A DNA stretch of 64,000 bases from positions 2,542,001-2,606,000 of the forward strand of contig CAVZII010000005.1 in assembly GCA_963775275.1 (NCBI GenBank), read 5' to 3'. The stretch comes from JANWHQ01 sp963775275 (lineage in GTDB: Bacteria > Pseudomonadota > Alphaproteobacteria > Caulobacterales > Caulobacteraceae). Shown here piece by piece: positions 46,855 through 54,418 of this stretch; the first letter of the stretch is position 1, and the number at the start of each line of letters is the position of its first letter. A program made the position numbers and the translations under genes. Under the pieces are notes generated by a model, which made no database searches, was not told the origin of the DNA, and saw nothing but the letters and a program-made list of their open reading frames with translations.

Positions 46855-48213
46855 ATGTCCGCAGACGAAGCCGTCCAGCTGAAAGACAAGGTCGCGGCCC
46901 CTGAGGACGCCCAGCTCTCCCGGCTTGACGCATGGCGGTCCGCTGAGGGCCGATCGTTCGAGAGCGACGCCGCCGCCGAGCTCTACCGACAGCGCACCAG
47001 CCGCTTCGCCGACATCGTCCAGCTCAAGGAGCCCGACCGCGTGCCGGTGCTGATGATGGCGTCAGGGATCGTCAACCGGTACGCTGGCGTCACCTACGCC
47101 GACACCTTCTACGACGCCGAGAAGGCGGCCGGGGCGATGCTCAAGTTCGTCGAGGAGTTCAGCCCCGAATACCTGATGTACGGCAGCGCCGCGGCCGGGC
47201 CGGCCTACGACCTGCTGGGCTACAACATCTACAAGTGGCCGGGCGGCGCCCTGCCGGACAACTCGTCGTTCCAGTACGTCGAGGGCGAGTACATGCCCGC
47301 CCAGGACTACGACACGCTGATCAACAACCCTGAAGGCTACATGCTGCGCAGCTACCTGCCGCGCATCTTCTCGAACCTGCAGGGGCTGCGTCAGATCCCG
47401 AACCTGTTCACGGCCAATGAGATCGTGGGGGTCAACCTCATGCTCGCGAGCCTGGCCTCGCCGGCCGTGCGCGAGACGATGTCTCGCCTCGCCAAGGCGC
47501 TGGATCTGTTCGGCAAGAGCCTGGAGGTCGGGGCGCGCGCGAGCGCGGTCGTGGTCGGCCGTCACGGATGCCCGAGCCTGGCCGGGGGCATCTCCAAGGC
47601 GCCGTTCGACATCCTGGCCGACACCATGCGCGGCACGCGCGGCGCCCTGATGGATCTCTATCGGCGGCCGGACAAGGTGCTCGCGGCCTGCGAGGCGCTG
47701 ATCCCGAGCTCGGTCCACATGGGCGTCGGCGGCGGCGCGCCCGGCGGCCCGCCCTTCGTGTTCATGCCCCTGCACAAGGGCGCGAACGCGTTCATGTCGA
47801 TCAAGCACTTCCAGACGTTCTACTGGCCGTCTTTCCAGCGCCAGCTCGAGGGCGTCATCGCCGCGGGCATGACGCCGCTCGCCTTCGTCGAGGGCAGCTT
47901 CGACGAGGCGCGCCTGGAGTTCATCGCGGGGTCGGGGCTGCCCAAGGGGCGGACGGTCTGGCTGTTCGACCGCACGGACCTGCATCTCGTCAGGAAGCAC
48001 TTCGGCGGCTTCGCCTGCTTCGGCGGCAATGTGCCGATCTCGCAGTTCTCGGTCGGCACGCCCGAGGAGATGGACGAGCACTGCAAGCGCCTGATCGAGG
48101 ACGTGGCGCCCGGCGGCGGCTTCTTCCTGGCGCCCGGCGCCGGCGTCGATGACGCCGATCCCGCGGTTGTCCGCGCCTTCATGTCGTCAGCCGAAAGGTA
48201 TGGGAAGTATTGA
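46855..48213 (+). CDS. UroD-fold corrinoid methyltransferase (MtaA/O-demethylase MT-I type)
   Basis: GGGAGTGACGCCG precedes ATG 46855; the product is 452 residues. It has the uroporphyrinogen-decarboxylase barrel used by methyltransferases that move a methyl group between a substrate and a corrinoid protein: FADIVQLKEPDRVPVLMMAS near the N-terminus, then PLHKGANAFMSIKHFQTFYW, and CFGGNVPISQFSVGTPEEMD. The HxC and late Cys zinc ligands of MtaA/MtbA are absent (FVEGSFD and LAPGAGVD stand in those places). That is more like ether-cleaving demethylase enzymes. Its neighbours (corrinoid protein, RACo, methyltetrahydrofolate methyltransferase) support the role. The methyl donor is unknown. Confidence 0.82.
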   Translation: MSADEAVQLKDKVAAPEDAQLSRLDAWRSAEGRSFESDAAAELYRQRTSRFADIVQLKEPDRVPVLMMASGIVNRYAGVTYADTFYDAEKAAGAMLKFVEEFSPEYLMYGSAAAGPAYDLLGYNIYKWPGGALPDNSSFQYVEGEYMPAQDYDTLINNPEGYMLRSYLPRIFSNLQGLRQIPNLFTANEIVGVNLMLASLASPAVRETMSRLAKALDLFGKSLEVGARASAVVVGRHGCPSLAGGISKAPFDILADTMRGTRGALMDLYRRPDKVLAACEALIPSSVHMGVGGGAPGGPPFVFMPLHKGANAFMSIKHFQTFYWPSFQRQLEGVIAAGMTPLAFVEGSFDEARLEFIAGSGLPKGRTVWLFDRTDLHLVRKHFGGFACFGGNVPISQFSVGTPEEMDEHCKRLIEDVAPGGGFFLAPGAGVDDADPAVVRAFMSSAERYGKY

Positions 48214-48216
48214 GGA

Positions 48217-48230
48217 TTGACGTGGATCAA
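48217..48230. promoter_or_regulatory. FNR/FixK-like box TTGAC-GTGG-ATCAA
   Basis: The palindrome has one non-matching pair and lies just after the methyltransferase gene, centred 140 bases before the corrinoid protein ATG. With binding at -41.5 the transcript would start near 48265, leaving a leader of about 100 bases that holds a hairpin. Confidence 0.6.
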
Positions 48231-48291
48231 TCGTCACGAATGATATGGTGGTAGCTTACCTTTCTAATGGGCCGATTATCTTGAAATTCTG

Positions 48292-48310
48292 CTCGGAATC
48301 ACTTTCCGAG
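48292..48310. other. Leader hairpin before the corrinoid protein gene
   Basis: CTCGGAA (48292-48298) pairs perfectly with TTCCGAG (48304-48310) around a five-base loop, 54 bases before the start codon. It is too small for a cobalamin riboswitch. It may shape the leader. Confidence 0.35.
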
Positions 48311-48363
48311 AGCGCCGGGGTGCTCAATGCCGCGGCCCAAGACTCGGCAATTGGGGATTGGCC

Positions 48364-49026
48364 ATGACCGATCGAACCGAACAAGAGAGCCAGCTCGTCG
48401 AGTGGCTCGCGGACATGCGCGAGGAGGAGGCGGTGCAGCTCGCCGAGCGGATGCTGCTGGAGCAGCACGTGGATCCGCTGCGGGTCCTGGAGCTTTGCCG
48501 CGAGGCCATGGACCTCGTCGGCAAGCGCTTCGAGGATGGCGAATACTTCCTCCCCGAGCTCGTCCTGGCCGGCGAGATGCTCGAGACGATCGGCGCGATC
48601 GCCAAGCCGTTGATCAAGGAAGGGCCGGGCGGTTCGCCGCAGAAGCTCGGCAAGGTGCTCATAGGCACGGTCAACGGCGATCTTCACGACATCGGCAAGA
48701 ACATCGTGACCTTCATGCTCGACATCAACGGCTTCGAGGTCAGGGACATCGGCATCGACGTCCCGGTCCAGACCTTCCTCAACGAGATCCAGGCCTTCCA
48801 GCCCGATGTCATCGGCCTGTCGGGCTTCCTCACGCTCGCGTTCGACTCGATGAAGGAGACCATCGAGGCCATCGCCCAGGCCGGTCTGCGCGACGGGCGC
48901 CAGATCATGATCGGCGGCGGCCAGATCGACGAGGCCGTCCGCGCCTACACCGGCGCCGACGCCTACGGCGCCAACGCGATCGAGGCCGTCTCGCTGTGCA
49001 AGGCATGGCGGGGTGTCCCGGCCTGA
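48364..49026 (+). CDS. Corrinoid (B12-binding) methyl-carrier protein
   Basis: GGGGATTGGCC precedes ATG 48364; the product is 220 residues. An N-terminal four-helix cap (about 1-90) is followed by a Rossmann-like B12 domain. The cobalt-ligating motif is DLHDIGKNI near residue 107, followed by GLSGFLTLAF and IMIGGGQID for the dimethylbenzimidazole tail pocket. It carries the methyl group between the UroD-fold methyltransferase and the tetrahydrofolate methyltransferase, like MtaC/MtvC. The FNR-like box upstream suggests expression at low oxygen, where Co(I) survives. Confidence 0.93.
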   Translation: MTDRTEQESQLVEWLADMREEEAVQLAERMLLEQHVDPLRVLELCREAMDLVGKRFEDGEYFLPELVLAGEMLETIGAIAKPLIKEGPGGSPQKLGKVLIGTVNGDLHDIGKNIVTFMLDINGFEVRDIGIDVPVQTFLNEIQAFQPDVIGLSGFLTLAFDSMKETIEAIAQAGLRDGRQIMIGGGQIDEAVRAYTGADAYGANAIEAVSLCKAWRGVPA

Positions 49027-49072
49027 GCGCGGACATGGCCCGCGATCCGATCCAGGCGCCGGAGGAGCGGAC

Positions 49073-49804
49073 GTGTCCGCGCGACAGAGCGACGCTGGCT
49101 TGAGGCGGGTGCGCCCGCAGGCGTTGCTGCGGGGGCTCGCCGCGGCGCCTCGCGCCGCAGGGCGCGCTTCCCTCGAGAGGTTCCGGGACGAGGCGTTGGC
49201 CCTGCTCCGCGCCGAGCCGCTGCTGGATCCCGCCTATGCCTACCGGTTCATCGCGATCGACGAGGTGCGCCAAGGCGAGCTCAGCGTGGGCGGACGGCGC
49301 CTGCGGGCGCCCTGGCTCCTGCCGGAGTGCGGCGTCCTGACGGCGGTCGCCTGCTGCGTCGCGACGCTAGGCGAGGGGCCCGAGAACCGGATCAGACGCC
49401 TGTTCGCCGAGCGGCGCGCCTCGCTCGCCCTGGCGCTCGACTCCTGCGCCAACGAGCTGCTGTTCGCCCTGTCGCGGCTGGCTCAGGACGACATGCTGAA
49501 GGCGGCGACGGGCCAGGGGCTGGCGATGGCCGGCGAGCTGCGCTCCGGCGACCCGGGCCTGGCGCTCGACACCCAGGACACGGTCCTGGCCCTCGCCGGC
49601 GCCGCCGGGATCGGCGTGAGCCTGAGCGCCGGCCAGGTGATGCACCCGCTGAAGTCCACGTCCATGGTCCTCGGCGTCGGGATCGACCTGCCGCCGGCGC
49701 GCTGGTCGCGCTGCGATCCCTGTCCGAACCGGCCTCGATGCCGGATTGCAGAGCGTTGCGCGGCCGAGCAGGCCCGGCGCGAACTTGCTGCGTCGGTCCC
49801 ATGA
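49073..49804 (+). CDS. MetH-activation-domain-like protein with Cys-rich tail
   Basis: GTG 49073 has a strong GGAGGAG site; the product is 243 residues. It resembles the small B12-dependent methionine-synthase-activation relatives found in methylotrophic corrinoid operons: PECGVLTAVACCVATLGEGP, LDSCANELLFALSRLAQ and VMHPLKSTSMVLGVGIDL. The C-terminal CDPCPNRPRCRIAERC (C-x2-C-x4-C-x5-C) could hold an Fe-S cluster. It probably helps reactivate the corrinoid protein. It overlaps the next gene by ATGA. Confidence 0.78.
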   Translation: MSARQSDAGLRRVRPQALLRGLAAAPRAAGRASLERFRDEALALLRAEPLLDPAYAYRFIAIDEVRQGELSVGGRRLRAPWLLPECGVLTAVACCVATLGEGPENRIRRLFAERRASLALALDSCANELLFALSRLAQDDMLKAATGQGLAMAGELRSGDPGLALDTQDTVLALAGAAGIGVSLSAGQVMHPLKSTSMVLGVGIDLPPARWSRCDPCPNRPRCRIAERCAAEQARRELAASVP

Positions 49805-51621
49805 CGGCCCCGCTCCCAGCCGTGAAGACGTTCACCCTGCGCTTTCCTCAGCTCGGCCGGGAGATCGCCGGACGGGAGGGCGAGACCCTGCTGGAAAGCG
49901 CGCGCCGCGGCGGCGTGCGGATCGTCGGCGCCTGCGGCGGACGCGGGGTGTGCGGTTCATGCGTCATCCAGGTCCGGTCGGGACGGCTTCAGTCCGCCGA
50001 CGAGGCGTCGGCGTGTGGCGGGCGCGCCGGATCGGGGCGTCACGCCCTGCGGGCCTGTCAGGCGCGGCCGGCCGAAGACTGCGAGATCGATATCGCGCCG
50101 CGGTCGCTCGCGCCGATCGTTCGGACGGAGGTCGGCGCCGCGGAGATCGACGCAGGGGCGCTTGACCCGGTTGTCGTCCGGTGGGTCGTCCGGATGCCGG
50201 CGCCCTCGCTGAGCTGGCCGGCGGCCGACGCCGATCGGCTGGCGACGGTCATCCCTGGCGGAGCGGACCTCGCCCTCGACCTGCCCGCCGCCCGCGTGCT
50301 GCCCGCCGTCGCGCGCGCGGCCGCCGGCGCCCTGTCGGTCGTCATCCGGCGGGACGAGATCATCGCCTGCGCGGAGGCGGACGCCCCGACCCTGGGACTC
50401 GCCGTCGACCTCGGCACGACCAACGCCGCCGGCTTCCTCGTCGACCTCGCCGACGGCAGGCGGCTGGCCACGCTCGGCATCGAGAATCCCCAGGTCGCCT
50501 GGGGCGCAGATCTCGTCAGCCGCATCTACCACGCCACCCGCGACGGCCTCAAAGCGGAGGAGCTGCAGCGGGCGGCGGCGACCGGAGTCAGCGCCCTGGC
50601 GAAGGATCTTTGCAGTGCGGTGGGCGCGCGCCCGCAGGACATCGTCGACGTCGCCCTGTGCGGCAACACCGCCATGCAGCATCTCATGTGCGGCCTGCCG
50701 GTGGCGCAGCTCGGCAAGGTCCCTTTCGTCGGCGCGCTCAGGGACGCCGCCGACGTCAAGGCGAGGGACCTGGGGATCCAGGTGAACCCGGGCGCCTACG
50801 TGCACTTCGCCGCCTGCATCGGCGGCTATGTCGGCGGCGATCACGTCGCGGCCCTGCTCGGGACCGAGGCGCGCTGGCGAGACGCGGGGCCATGCGTCGT
50901 GATGGACATCGGCACCAACACCGAGATCTCGGTGCTGCACGCCGGGAGGATCCTGTCGGCGTCCTGTCCGTCGGGACCGGCCCTCGAGGGCGGCCACATC
51001 TCCTGCGGCATGCGCGCGGCGTCCGGGGCGATCGAGCACCTCGACCTGGGTCCTGGCGGGCTCGAGCTGCAGGTGATCGACGACGAAGAGCCCGTCGGCC
51101 TGTGCGGATCGGGCGTCCTGGATGCGCTGGCGGTCCTCCATCGCGCCGGCGTGCTCGATCGCCGCGGCCGGATCGCCGGCGGCCACGCGCTCGTGACAGG
51201 CCCGGACGCGCGACGGTCGGTGGTCCTCGCGCCGGGCGTCGAGCTGACCCAGGACGACGTCCGCGCGGTCCAGCTCGCGAAGGCGGCGATCCGCAGCGGA
51301 ACCGAGCTGCTGCTCGGGCTTGCAGGCCTCGACGCGGGCGCGATCGAGCGCTTCATCATCGCCGGCGCATTCGGCGCCTATGTCGACGTCCAGAGCGCGG
51401 TGGCGATCGGGCTCCTGCCGGACATCCCGCCGGAGCGCTTCGAGCAGGTCGGCAACGCCGCCGGCGCCGGAATCCGCCGGCTGCTGGCGTCCGCGAGCAC
51501 CCGGTCCGAGGCGCGCGCCCTGGCGCGGAGGTGCGAGTACGTCGAGCTCAGCACCCTGCCGGGGTTCCACCGGGCCTTCCTTTCCCAGATCGGGTTTCCA
51601 GTCGCGAGGAGCGCGCCATGA
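49801..51621 (+). CDS. Reductive activator of corrinoid proteins (RACo-like, 2Fe-2S/ASKHA)
   Basis: The 606-residue protein starts at ATG 49801. The N-terminal 2Fe-2S ferredoxin domain has CGGRGVCGSC near residue 45 plus a later Cys in ALRACQA. After a linker comes the DUF4445/ASKHA ATPase: LGLAVDLGTTNAAGFLVDLA, VALCGNTAMQHLMCGLP, VVMDIGTNTEISVL, GLCGSGVLDALAVLHRAG and IAGAFGAYVDVQSAVAIG. Such proteins use ATP to reduce inactive Co(II) to Co(I). It overlaps both neighbours by four bases, which supports a single operon. Confidence 0.92.
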   Translation: MTAPLPAVKTFTLRFPQLGREIAGREGETLLESARRGGVRIVGACGGRGVCGSCVIQVRSGRLQSADEASACGGRAGSGRHALRACQARPAEDCEIDIAPRSLAPIVRTEVGAAEIDAGALDPVVVRWVVRMPAPSLSWPAADADRLATVIPGGADLALDLPAARVLPAVARAAAGALSVVIRRDEIIACAEADAPTLGLAVDLGTTNAAGFLVDLADGRRLATLGIENPQVAWGADLVSRIYHATRDGLKAEELQRAAATGVSALAKDLCSAVGARPQDIVDVALCGNTAMQHLMCGLPVAQLGKVPFVGALRDAADVKARDLGIQVNPGAYVHFAACIGGYVGGDHVAALLGTEARWRDAGPCVVMDIGTNTEISVLHAGRILSASCPSGPALEGGHISCGMRAASGAIEHLDLGPGGLELQVIDDEEPVGLCGSGVLDALAVLHRAGVLDRRGRIAGGHALVTGPDARRSVVLAPGVELTQDDVRAVQLAKAAIRSGTELLLGLAGLDAGAIERFIIAGAFGAYVDVQSAVAIGLLPDIPPERFEQVGNAAGAGIRRLLASASTRSEARALARRCEYVELSTLPGFHRAFLSQIGFPVARSAP

Positions 51622-52505
51622 CCGCCTTCGGAGGATTGCAGTTCGAGATCATCGGCGAGCGGATCAGCCCTGGCTACAAGAGCACCAAGGCGCTGATGGA
51701 CGCCGACGACTTCCCCGGCCTGCAGGCGCTGGCCGTGCGCCAGGTCGAGGCGGGAGCGTCGTACATCGACGTGCACCTGGGCACGCGCGGCGCGCGCGAC
51801 CTGCCGTTCGTGGGCGAGCTGATCCGAGCCCTGCAGGCGGCCGTGACCACGCCGCTGTGCTTCGACTTCCCGGAGATTCCCGTGCTCGAGGCCGCGTTCG
51901 CCGCCTATGACGCCGGCCGGGCGAACGGAGGCGCGCCCCTGCTCAACTCCCTGACCGATCAGCGCTGGGAGCTGATGGATCTCTACGGGCGCCATCCCTT
52001 CCGGGTCATCGTGATGGCCTCCGAGCGCGTCGTCGACGGCGCCGCTCGCGCCAACAAGACGGCCGAGGAGATCGCCGATACGGCCCGCAGCATCGCGCTG
52101 CGGCTCAACCGCGATCATGGCGTGGCGTTTGGCGACATCTTCATCGACGTCTCGGTCCGCGCCGTCATCGTCGATACGGCGGGCCTCAACCGGGCCGTCC
52201 TGGATTCGATCGGCCTGATCCGGCGCGATCCCGAGCTTGCGGGAATCCACATCATGGGCGCGCTGACCAACATCGGCCAGCAGATGCCGGCCAAGGCGGC
52301 CGACGGCTCCAACCTCAAGCAGGCTCTCGAGAACGCCTTCCTGACGATTGCGGCGCCCAGCGGCCTGGACACGGTGATGGGCACGCCCTGGAACGACTAC
52401 CGCCCGCTGAGCGAGGACAGCCACGTGATGCAGGTCTATCGCGAGTTCCTGGATCAGACCGGCAGCCAGGCGCTGCGCACCATCCGGCGCTTCTACCGCG
52501 CCTGA
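51618..52505 (+). CDS. Methyltetrahydrofolate-type corrinoid methyltransferase (pterin-binding)
   Basis: The 295-residue TIM barrel of the pterin-binding family starts FEIIGERISPGYKSTKALMD. It shows GASYIDVHLGTRG, LCFDFPEIPVLEAAF, PLLNSLTDQ, a DIFIDVSVRAVIVD core and HIMGALTNIGQQMP, as in AcsE, MtgA and MtvA. It should pass the methyl group from the corrinoid protein to tetrahydrofolate. It ends the contiguous corrinoid operon; 123 bases separate it from the selenoprotein gene. Confidence 0.88.
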   Translation: MTAFGGLQFEIIGERISPGYKSTKALMDADDFPGLQALAVRQVEAGASYIDVHLGTRGARDLPFVGELIRALQAAVTTPLCFDFPEIPVLEAAFAAYDAGRANGGAPLLNSLTDQRWELMDLYGRHPFRVIVMASERVVDGAARANKTAEEIADTARSIALRLNRDHGVAFGDIFIDVSVRAVIVDTAGLNRAVLDSIGLIRRDPELAGIHIMGALTNIGQQMPAKAADGSNLKQALENAFLTIAAPSGLDTVMGTPWNDYRPLSEDSHVMQVYREFLDQTGSQALRTIRRFYRA

Positions 52506-52558
52506 AGCGACGCGCCGCCAATTGGTTTATCATATGAACAGTTAATCATTACAACGAT

Positions 52559-52587
52559 TTGACAGGGCGGCGGCGGCCGGCGAATAC
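52559..52587 (+). promoter_or_regulatory. Sigma-70-like promoter of the selenoprotein gene
   Basis: TTGACA at 52559-52564 is followed after 17-18 bases by GAATACT. The upstream DNA (52520-52558) is much more AT-rich than the surroundings. The selenoprotein may therefore be expressed separately from the corrinoid operon. Confidence 0.4.
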
Positions 52588-52628
52588 TGTCGGCGTCGGG
52601 CTGCACGGAGCGGCGTCGGGAGGCGGAG

Positions 52629-54288
52629 ATGGCCGAGAAGATCACGGTTCACGACCCGAGGGGCTATCCGCCCAAGGTGGTCGGCAAGCGGCTCGCCAAC
52701 CGGCCCGAGAGCCTCGACGGCAAGGTGCTCTATCTGATCGACTGCCTGTTCGATAACGCCGACGTGTTCATGGAGCAGCTCAGGCTCTGGTTCGCCGAGC
52801 ATATGCCCGGCGTCGAGACGCGGATCGTCAAGCCGCGCGAGAGCTGGGTCGACGATCCGGAAATGCGGGCCAGGGTCGTGGCGGACGGCGACGCCGCCAT
52901 CATCGGCGTCGGTCTTTGAAGCACCTGTTGCCCCACGGTCGTGGGGTTCGCACTCGCACTTGAGCAGGACGGGGTCCCCACGATCCCGGTCAGCACCCAC
53001 GTGTTCGCGCGCCTCGCACGTGCGACGTCGCTGGCGGGCGGCATGCCGACCATCCGCAACGTCTTCGTGCCCCAGCCCGTGGTCGGGCGCACGGCTTCCG
53101 AGCTTCGCGGCTACATCGAGGGGATCGATCCGGTCTCCAGGCGGCCGGTCATGCAGGAGGTGCTCGAGGGCCTGACCGAGCCCCTGACCGACGAGGATCT
53201 GAAGGGCGCCGACCTTCGAGCGCTCCACCCCGCGGCTGCTCGAGCCCGACACCGCGGACAACCTTCGCCAGCTCTTCATCGACAACAACTGGACCGACTT
53301 CCTGCCGATCGTTCTGCCGACCGAGGCGCGGGTCGAGCGGATGCTCCAGGGGACCTCGGCGACCGCCGACAGGATCGTCGGGCGGATGCGGCCGACCTCC
53401 TTCCGCGAGGCGTGGGCGTTCGACGTCGAGAAGGTGGCGGTGAACGCCGTGATGGCCGGCGCGAGGCCCGAGTACCTGCCGGTGATCCTGGCGCTCGCCG
53501 CCAGCGGGATCAGCGCCCGCTCCTCCAGCACCACGTCCTGGGCCTCGATCTCCATCGTCAACGGGCCGATTCGCAACGAGATCGGCATGAACGCCGGCAT
53601 CGGGGCGATGGGCCCCTACAACCACGCCAATGCGACCATCGGGCGGGCCTATTGCCTGCTGAGCCAGAACGTCCAGGGCGGCTCGGTCCCGGGCGACACC
53701 TACATGGGCTCGCTCGGCAGCAACTGGAACTACACGGCCTGCTTCGCCGAGGCCGAGGAGCGCAGCCCCTGGTCGCCCTTCCACGTGGACCAGGGCTTCA
53801 AGCCCACCGACAGCACCGTCAGCGTCTTCTTCGGGGGCTGGTACACCCACTCCGGCTTCGGCCCGCGCGAGACCTGGAAGGACAAGTTCATCCGCTGCCT
53901 GACGGCGACCGACCACTTCAGCCCGCCGCTCATCGTGATGGACCCGATCGTCGCGCGCGAGTTCGTGGGCCTCGGCTACACCAAGTCGTCGCTGATCGAC
54001 TGGTGCGCCGAGAACGCCAGGCTGCCGGCGCGCAACTACTGGGACGACCAGTGGGTCACCACCCTGATCCGCCCCCACGCGGTGGCGGGCGTCGAGCCCT
54101 TCGCGAGCCGCCTGAAGGCCGCGCCGGACGAGCTGATCAACATCTTCACGCCGAACGACATCAAGATCGTCGTCATGGGCGGCGAGACCCAGGGCGCCTT
54201 CAAGATGATCAGCGGCCGCTACACCGGCCGCGGCCCCGGGACCGACAACAAGCAGAACCCCACCGGCCTGGTCGACGTCTGGCGCTGA
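52629..54288 (+). CDS. UGSC-family selenoprotein with in-frame UGA (Sec97) and a later frameshift
   Basis: A GGGAGG site precedes ATG 52629. The frame runs to TGA 52917-52919 (after AIIGVGL) and then continues as STCCPTVVGFALALEQDG in the same frame, giving U-S-T-C-C in place of the UGSC motif. A SECIS-like hairpin follows the TGA. About 95 codons later the coding frame jumps by one base (53203-53217) into ERSTPRLLEPDTADNLRQLF and on to a stop at 54288. Homology is clear on both sides, including AVNAVMAGARPEYLPVILAL and MNAGIGAMGPYNHANATIGR. The whole protein would be about 550 residues. The family is known only as a selenoprotein or Cys homologue of unknown function. A Sec-x-x-Cys pair suggests redox or nucleophilic chemistry. 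Confidence 0.85.
52917..52946 (+). promoter_or_regulatory. Bacterial SECIS-like element with its UGA
   Basis: After the TGA comes an 11-base spacer, then CCCCAC (52931-52936), the loop GGTC (52937-52940) and GTGGGG (52941-52946). The stem is perfect and the GG of the loop lies 18-19 bases after the UGA. In E. coli fdhF a GGUC-containing loop lies at nearly the same distance and is the SelB contact. Confidence 0.8.
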
Positions 54289-54310
54289 GGGGCCCCGCGT
54301 CGCAGGTGGC

Positions 54311-54406
54311 TGGCGGAAGAGAGTGGGTGTCGAACCCACCAAGGACTGGCTGACAGCCCTTCCCGGATTTGAAGTCCGGACGTTCCACCGGGAACGATTC
54401 TCTTCC
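54311..54406 (-). tRNA. selC: tRNA-Sec (anticodon UCA)
   Basis: Read on the minus strand it has an 8-bp acceptor stem (GGAAGAGA/TCTCTTCC) and a 6-bp D stem (CGTTCC/GGAACG). The anticodon stem CCGGA/TCCGG bears the loop CTTCAAA (TCA; plus-strand 54370-54372). A long variable arm (AAGGGCTG/CAGTCCTT, 8 bp), a 5-bp T stem GTGGG/CCCAC and an encoded CCA complete it. The 8+5 acceptor-T helix and long extra arm are diagnostic of bacterial tRNA-Sec. It lies 12 bases downstream of selB on the same strand. Confidence 0.96.
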
Positions 54407-54418
54407 TCACCGTCCTGC

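Noticed and set aside
48230..48363. A cobalamin riboswitch before the corrinoid gene
   Set aside because: The leader is too short and lacks the conserved B12-box; only a small hairpin is present.
52941..54353. A separate protein starting after the UGA and running to 54353
   Set aside because: Its first part is the continuation of the selenoprotein, and beyond about 53210 it is only a shadow of the true coding frame, which ends at 54288.
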